Assembly (NCBI GenBank): GCA_023374045.1
Contig: CM041779.1
Coordinates: 143,604,294-143,668,293 of the forward strand
Length of the DNA stretch: 64,000 bases
Reading direction: 5' to 3'
Source of the DNA: Limonium bicolor
Lineage: Eukaryota > Streptophyta > Magnoliopsida > Caryophyllales > Plumbaginaceae
Part shown: piece by piece, positions 57,901 to 64,000 of the stretch
Numbering within the stretch: position 1 is the stretch's first letter
Layout: the number at the start of each line of letters is the position of its first letter
The notes under the pieces: model-generated
Told to the model about the DNA's origin: nothing
What the model saw: the letters and a program-made list of their open reading frames with translations, nothing else
Databases searched by the model: none
Translations under genes and position numbers: made by a program

Positions 57901-58065
57901 ACCTCCTATGGTTATTTATCGCTTATTTAGCGTTTTCCGCTTTTTAAGCGTTTATTTATTTCTCTTGGATTTATTTTTCCTTACTAATATTAATTAGGTA
58001 CCATTAGGCCCTTAAATACGTATTAGATTAATTTTAATCCCTATATTTAAGTTTGGGGTATTTCA
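54943..58065 (-). repeat. E5 3' LTR, truncated
   Basis: On the minus strand it starts TGAAATACCCCAAAC at 58065 after a polypurine tract and runs for 3.1 kb until interrupted by X at 54943. It is related at its start to other E2/E3-type LTRs. It contains a five-hairpin array (55511-55822) and C/T-rich patches such as 56760-56820. No gene is convincing. Confidence 0.85.
55511..55822. repeat. GC-rich hairpin array in E5 3' LTR
   Basis: Five hairpins, about 70 bp apart: 55511-55532, 55569-55605, 55640-55677, 55712-55749, 55783-55822. Arms are TGGTCCGGGTTT / AAACCCGGACCA. The last is CTAGTCCGGGTTT / AAACCCGGACTAG, changed on both sides so that 13 pairs remain. The array lies 2.2-2.6 kb from the LTR start, like those of E2 and E3. 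Confidence 0.9.
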
Positions 58066-58099
58066 ATCTACCCCCCTTAAGAACTTTGTCCTCAAAGTT
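58066..58099 (-). promoter_or_regulatory. E5 3' polypurine tract with hairpin
   Basis: On the minus strand the hairpin AACTTTG-AGGA-CAAAGTT (58099-58082) is followed by CTTAAGGGGGGTAGAT and the LTR start. Confidence 0.88.
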
Positions 58100-59295
58100 G
58101 TTCGGGGTTATGGGATTACTATACTTACTCATTTATACTTGCCTAATACTGAAGCAATACATTCCTCCTCCTTACAATTCCCAAATACGTTACTCAAGGT
58201 TTCTCCTTTGCATACTATCCAATGTACAATAATTACTCCAATTCATATTACCATCAACATCCGGCTCCTCATTACAAATTTTATACATACACACAGTGCA
58301 AAGCTATCCCCAAAGCAATGCAATACGCATCACAATCCCGCAGGCACTCCGGTCATCTAGACACAGGACTCCTCTATGTCCTGTTGCCCTTGGAATAATA
58401 CAATATGCTACTTACTGTCATTCTCCGGTATAAGCTTCTAACAATTACTTACTCTCCAGTCTAAGGAAAATTCTTTTACAACCACTAATTAAAAATCTTT
58501 CTAAAGCATACAACCCCAAATTCAAATTTGTATTCATTACTTCTATCCTAAGCGTGATTCTTGTGACCACTAAAGGGGAGCTTCAAGAGTTATTCGACCC
58601 TGATGTGATCAGCATCAGTGTTGAACTATCTTTCCACCCCAATTTGTGTTCGGTTTCCCTTGATCTGATCAGGATCAAGTTCGACTTCCCACATCAGTTT
58701 CAAACAAACAAATAATTTAATTGTTTTCATTTTCTATCTTTTTACCCTTTTCTAGTCGTGATACAAATTCATACATCTCCAAGGATAGAATCAGTCCATC
58801 AATCGTCCTCACTCTACTTCCCAAATGCTTTACTCCGTGGTTCCATACCTAAATGCTCATTTCATCAACCTACACTACTTCCCTCCATTACTCTCCATCA
58901 TTTCGATTATTCCAACTAGGGATTACCATACTTGTAAAATTTTGTTGTCCTCAATTTACTTCCAATAATTTACCTAGGTATACACTACCCCCTAGACTTC
59001 ATTCATCTACTACTCTCATTCATATCGTACTACTTCTTCAAAGGCTACAATACTTGTGGAGCTTCATCCACTACTCATTACTTTTCTTTTACTAGTACTC
59101 TTACATGGTGTTACAAGGTAGGTATATCCATCCTATGGTATTTGCATCTCTCATGCCTAGTTACCATAATTACAATATGAATGGATACTTATGTTTATTT
59201 AACATATTATCAATCATCCATTTGATTCTCATTTGTGCTATGCACATTATGGTTTATGTGTTTTATTCATAAAATTCACATTATGCGGTTTTCGC

Positions 59296-59331
59296 TCTAC
59301 CCCCCTTAAAAGGGATTACGCCCATGTAATC
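59296..59331 (-). promoter_or_regulatory. E5 internal polypurine tract with hairpin
   Basis: On the minus strand GATTACA-TGGG-CGTAATC (59331-59314; one mismatch at the loop) precedes CCCTTTTAAGGGGGGTAGAG. It lies about 1.23 kb before the 3' polypurine tract. Confidence 0.6.
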
Positions 59332-62300
59332 TACCATATGTTATTATTATTAAACATTGGTTTACTCAATTTGGGCAATCTGAAGTGTTTTAGCTTCTTT
59401 ACGGTTTATTACATAATGTACCCTTGTCAAAGGGTTCTAATCATATCGATGGTTTAGTCTTTGCACCAAGGATTCCAATATGAGTTTATTTAACTCATAA
59501 TTAATTCGGTTCCAGCCTATTAGGCTTCATGGCATTACTAGCCATTCTGTTATACTTACTAGGTATATTATCTCCTAGCTAGGGCCCACTAGCTTCTGCT
59601 GCGCGACCCTGATAACTTGGGTTACTTACCCTTCGTGTTATCCTTAATATGTTATACATCACCTTTTTATCCGTCTATTATGGGAATAAGGTTTACTAAA
59701 CAAATGCGGTATTCTTTTACCGTGTTTGAACTCAATGAGTTGTAGGTTTATAACCAGCTCTCTGGTAATCTATTATACATACTATTTGTACTCCCACGAA
59801 TATTCGCTAAGTTCCTCCAACTTATTGTCGGGCGAGGTTAAGTCACTACTTAGTTGTAGTGCTCCCTCTATTGTCGCTAGCTTCTGAATTCTACCAGTTT
59901 CCCTGATTCAGTACAAGTGTCTTTACTTGTATGACCTTGCATTTTCTATGCGTCGGTCCTAGTGACTTTCTTCAATCTTCTTTCACCTTTTATTCCAATG
60001 GAATTCACATCTTGTGATCATTAGTGTGCTTTACACACTTCGTGCTTCTTTGGCCTTAGGCCGCAGGTTTTGTTGCTAAACTTGCTTAAATGGCTTATGC
60101 AGTGTTTGTTGGTGAAAGAAAGGTTTACTACGATTTACATTTCCTACATTCCTAGCTATTCCACTTGATCATTAGCTGCACAAGGGCAATACCAGAACAC
60201 TCAGTCATACAGAGTGCAGAGGCGTAAACGCTTGACAGTAAATCACTTATGTGATCACATAGGAATAAATATTTCTGCCTGTCTTCTCATACTTATATTC
60301 CGTGTCATTGCTTAACTACTTCCTCATAGCGGTCGCTTGTTGCGCACCGCAATCTTACTCATTATACCGCATCGTTTTTACTGTCTCTGTTACTGTGGTA
60401 GTTCGTCTTTACTCATTGCCATTGTCGTTGGCACCATTTCCTTATGGCATGAACACTGAGGGTTTCCTCTGTTCGTGTGTATGACGGTTGTCGTAGCATA
60501 CCGCAATGTGATTATTTCCCAGTGTGAAGATGTCTTATTCAACTTAGGTTTTATGTGTAGGTTCGCTTACCTCACATTCTATCATCATTTAGGGTACAAT
60601 CTACCAAGTATCTTGGTTGACCAAGGATGAGATAATTTATTGGGTTATAAGCTCTCTTGGGCGTTGGTCATTCATGGTGTGCAATGTGTATTCTCATTGA
60701 TTGTTTTGACACTTATTGTCCTTCAGTGCTGAGCATTGTTTATAGGCTCCAGCTGTGTAGTTCTACTTGTATGTACATCGCCGGGACATCCCAAGAAACT
60801 TCAAGGGTTTTCTGGTCCCGTTCTCTAATTGAAGAGTATTTTATCACTGATGGGTGAAAGTTCTTGTTGAGGGGTTTGTCGCCACTTATAAGTCTCATAG
60901 CAAGGTTACTATGTTAGTACCTGCTTATGTACTGCATATGGAGTATACTTACTCCTTTAAGTCGTAATGGTTTGGAAACCTCATTTCCTTATTCCATCGC
61001 CCCTTGGCAATATCTATTGTGTAGGCTTTATTGTCATAGTAGATGGAAGCCTTTTCTAAGGGTTCACATCCTCACCACCTTGGTGGTCTTCGGTTAACGA
61101 GGGGTACCTTCCCTTGGGTTCTCGTAGTGTCCAAGTGTGGACTAGGCCAGTGTTGGCATTATTATGATTCCTATGCCTCTGTGTTATCATTTCTACAGAG
61201 GAATGAAGAGTAATTAAAACTTAGTCAACTATATACTAGACTGATGCTCTAGTGGCAGTGACATTGAGGTAACCATTAATTACTCCAAGCCGCTCATTAT
61301 GTTGAGCTTTAATTGGGTTATTCAGTTGACGGTCTGTTTGTCGTATGAAGCAATATCTTTGCAAGTCTTGTAATTAAATGGTGTGGTTTTGCAACCGTTA
61401 AGGTTTATATAACGTATTTGGTTTATGGCTTCTGAGCCCTGTTTCTGCAAGCTATGCTCTTTGCAAGCTGCTTATACATATTTCCACTCCTTCTATTCCC
61501 CATAGGTTGGAGGTATTACTGGGCCCCATGGAAAGTCGTGACATCATGTTTCCATTCATATGAGACCCTTTTTGGCATTCTGATGTTACTCAGTGCCCTT
61601 TTGTAATTTAGGGTGTTTCCTATTAAGTGAAATCCCTTCGGTGTCCTAACCGAGTGTTAGTTGTAGCTTTCGTGGTCTTATTATGACGCTTTGTTTGACT
61701 ATTGTTAACTCAGACACCCTTCAAGGATCGCTCCTGGGTGTTGTGAGGTTACGCCGTTACATCCGGCTAATGTTTATAACATGTCGTGTTTACTATACCG
61801 CCTTGTGGTATTGTATTTTGAGTTATCCCCTTGTGGGTTATAGCGTCTCCCATTCTTGGGTAGACTGTTTTATGCTCCTCCTAGTGTTGTTTAGACTAGG
61901 TTTTAAGATCCTCTCCAACGATGGATTATATTTATGGTAATCTTGTGACTGCTCTTGGGAACTCCATCCCGTTTGTTGAGCATTGTGGTGTTCACGTTAG
62001 GCTTTTGTCTTACTGTGCTGGGCTGGATGTTCGTTCCAGCTACCATGTTTTGTTTGAAGTCTTCGAGACTGTCCAATTCTTATACCTACTAGTCTGTGCT
62101 CTTGCACTTTCTAGTTTCTTTATTCCTTATCTTTAGATGGATTCTCGCTTTTGAGGGGAGTTCTTTTATACTTGATCGTCTGAGGTGTCCAGCTTTTCTG
62201 GTTTGCACTTACTGATGGTCCGTAGAGTGGAGTAGACTACTTCCCGTGTTTCGTGCACTACATGTATACATACGTGGGGTACCATGTTGATACGTTACCA

Positions 62301-63503
62301 CTTACCCAACTATATGTCAGGCCCGCAAGCTCCTTCGGAGTGCGGTTGTCCCACATCCCGTAATTGGGTACACTCGTAGTGTTCGTCACACGCCTAGGTG
62401 AAGTATCCTATTGTCAACTCCTCTTGTATCATTCTATGATACTCACCGTAATTTGTTGGTTTGGTTTTGAAATCCAAGGTTTAGAAGAAGGTTTGTGGTT
62501 TTGAAAGAAAACTTGGTTTTGAAAAATAACAGTTCGGTGTTAAAAGAAGTTCTTCATGGCATAGCCATGTTCGAGTCTTGACCAAGTCCAGCTTCCCGCT
62601 GACTGGTATACTCTTAATACAATGGTCGGGCCGTTAGGCCTTCCCAGGGTTTCGTTCCTCTAGCTTCCAGGATTTGTGATCCTATAGTTGTTTCACTGCT
62701 GTCACGATACATTACTATGTACCTGTGGTGTGTTAGAGTTCCTCTACATGTTCCTGTTCTTACTGCACTTGCCGTGGCAAGTGCGTGGTACTGTTGGTTT
62801 TTGGTTAGACCTATACCGGTCTTGGTATGGTTCCCACTTGTTTTTAATAGTCTTGTTGACTCTTCCCTAGATCATATTGATCTATGTTTGGGATACTCGA
62901 TCCTTTTGAGTAGCTTCTCATTGATCTTGACATGGTTGTCTCGGTCGGGTACTTCTCCAGTCCTTGGAGATCCCCATTTACTTAGTTTGTGTTTTTCCTT
63001 GTTGCTCGTTCCCACTGGTTTACTGTGGTGATTGAGCCTTAGCTTGTCTAGGCACTACTCTTGTAGTCCTATCTGTTCATATACCGTGGATATCCTTGTA
63101 GCTATGTAAGCTATGTCAGCCAGGTATTGTAACCTTTTGGCGTTGTAGTTTTCGGAGTTAACCACTCCTGACTATGTCCTTAGTCAGCTAGCATACCGTT
63201 GGTGGTATTATTTAGTCATTACTCCCGTAGACTTATGTCTCGGGTGTCTGTTACAGTTCCTTTTTCCGCTCCGTTGTGATTAGTGCTTCTTTTCCTGCTG
63301 CTGGTTGGTTAGCCAGGTTCTGCGACTGCTAAGCATGTCGCCCCATGTTGTTGCATGTTGTAGTCTCCTTATGGCTGGAGTTCTCATTCTACCGCCATTA
63401 AGTGCGGTTATTGTTGTTCAACCGGGATCCATTTCCGGGACTTCCAATTCTTGGAATCTACTGTGTGTCAAGTTCCTTCCTCTTATAGGATCATCTCACT
63501 ACT

Positions 63504-63551
63504 GCCAGATCGGGTTTTCCCGAGTATGAGAGGTTTTTCCTTCTCTCTGGC
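63504..63551 (-). promoter_or_regulatory. E5 leader three-helix fold
   Basis: On the minus strand GCCAGA (63551-63546) pairs with TCTGGC (63509-63504). Between them lie a GAGAAGG / CCTCTC hairpin and TCGGG-AAAA-CCCGA (63523-63510). Same fold as E1 and E2 with changed bases in the first inner stem and the loop. Confidence 0.6.
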
Positions 63552-63720
63552 GTACTTCCCCAAGTTATACAATAGGGTTAGTGGGGGGCGGGTCTGGTAT
63601 CGTAGGTATCCGGTACTCACCGGTAGTTCCTAACTAGCATATCTCTAATGCTAACACTCAGCCCTTAGCCCTAAGCTTCTAATTCCTAACTCGGTATTCC
63701 TAAACTCGGTATTTCCAGTC

Positions 63721-63748
63721 ATCAGAGCGATACTTCGCTCTGATACCA
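63721..63748 (-). promoter_or_regulatory. E5 primer binding site (tRNA-iMet) within a hairpin
   Basis: On the minus strand TGGTATCAGAGCG (63748-63736) starts five bases after the LTR. ATCAGAGCGA / TCGCTCTGAT pair perfectly (63744-63721) around a 4-base loop, as in E3. Confidence 0.93.
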
Positions 63749-63753
63749 CTTTT

Positions 63754-64000
63754 TGTAACACCCCTACCATTAATACAATGCTTACCGTCCAATCTCCTTA
63801 CACATCAGATACACGCAGCGGATACATACTTTACTTACAATGGGTGATACAATGCCGTTAGTCACCCACGTGACTAACAAGGCTACTACTTCTACATTCA
63901 GCATCGGTCTGATGGACCAGAATCCCGAGTACTACAAATCTACAATACATTCTCCATCTACCAAATACTACTACAATCTTCATTCAATACAAGACTCCAA
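63754..64000 (-). repeat. E5 5' LTR, end only
   Basis: On the minus strand the LTR ends GGTAGGGGTGTTACA at 63754. The last 247 bp are in the window. Its sequence is related to the E3 LTR end at 33160-33320 (for example CAATGCCGT and GGTCTGATG shared). Confidence 0.88.

Larger units (their letters stand above)
58066..63753 (-). mobile_element. E5 interior, non-coding (LARD-type)
   Basis: These 5.7 kb lie between primer site and polypurine tract on the minus strand. No gag or pol motif is present in any frame, and the plus-strand frames (for example 61683-62136, 62717-63031) are antisense to the element and unrecognisable. It shares the leader fold, the block near 58580-58690 and both hairpin-polypurine modules with E1 and E2. 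A patch of TTTTGAAA words at 62460-62535 looks like a local expansion. Confidence 0.8.

Noticed and set aside
61683..63031. Plus-strand hydrophobic-looking frames in E5
   Set aside because: Antisense to a non-coding interior, T-rich composition gives Leu/Val/Phe-rich translations; no start context or homology recognised.

Overview
The window looks like heterochromatic or pericentromeric DNA of a flowering plant, most likely a eudicot. I found no ordinary host gene. Almost every base belongs to nested LTR retrotransposons. The evidence is paired LTRs, a tRNA-iMet primer site (TGGTATCAGAGC) next to four LTR ends, a tRNA-Arg primer site next to a fifth, polypurine tracts at the opposite ends, and one degraded Ty3/gypsy chromovirus polyprotein. 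I cannot name the species.

Layout. E1 (+, 1-11007): end of a 5' LTR with a small MITE-like insert, a 4.7 kb non-coding interior, and a 3' LTR cut at 11007. E2 (+, 11008-25720): two 4.8 kb LTRs around a 5.1 kb non-coding interior, i.e. a LARD. E3 (-, 25721-36870): a Tekay/Del-like chromovirus with truncated 3' LTR, pol (integrase with chromodomain-like tail, RNase H, RT, protease), an AlkB-type dioxygenase reading frame, gag with intron-like interruptions, and a 3.7 kb 5' LTR. E4 (-, 36871-54753): a Tat/Ogre-like element with 5.3-5.6 kb LTRs and a 6.9 kb interior lacking gag-pol. X (54754-54942): an LTR stub. E5 (-, 54943-64000): another LARD related to E1 and E2, running off the right edge.

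How the parts relate. E1, E2 and E5 share primer site, polypurine tracts and terminal LTR motifs with coding element E3, but they encode nothing recognisable. They are best read as non-autonomous passengers that could use proteins of an E3-like partner. All three carry a three-helix RNA-like fold in the leader that E3 appears to lack, which is a candidate packaging signal. The LTRs of E2, E3 and E5 each hold an array of GC-rich hairpins spaced about 70 bp apart, at similar LTR positions but with different sequences.

The most unusual object is E3. A 2-oxoglutarate/Fe(II) AlkB domain lies in sense orientation between gag and protease. Two short GT-AG intron-like segments interrupt gag in matching phase. 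A third candidate intron of 1056 nt would remove the gag stop and the whole AlkB frame, joining gag to pol in frame. Many frames are broken by single-base indels. The two LTRs of E2 also differ by many single-base indels, so part of the damage may be sequence error rather than decay.
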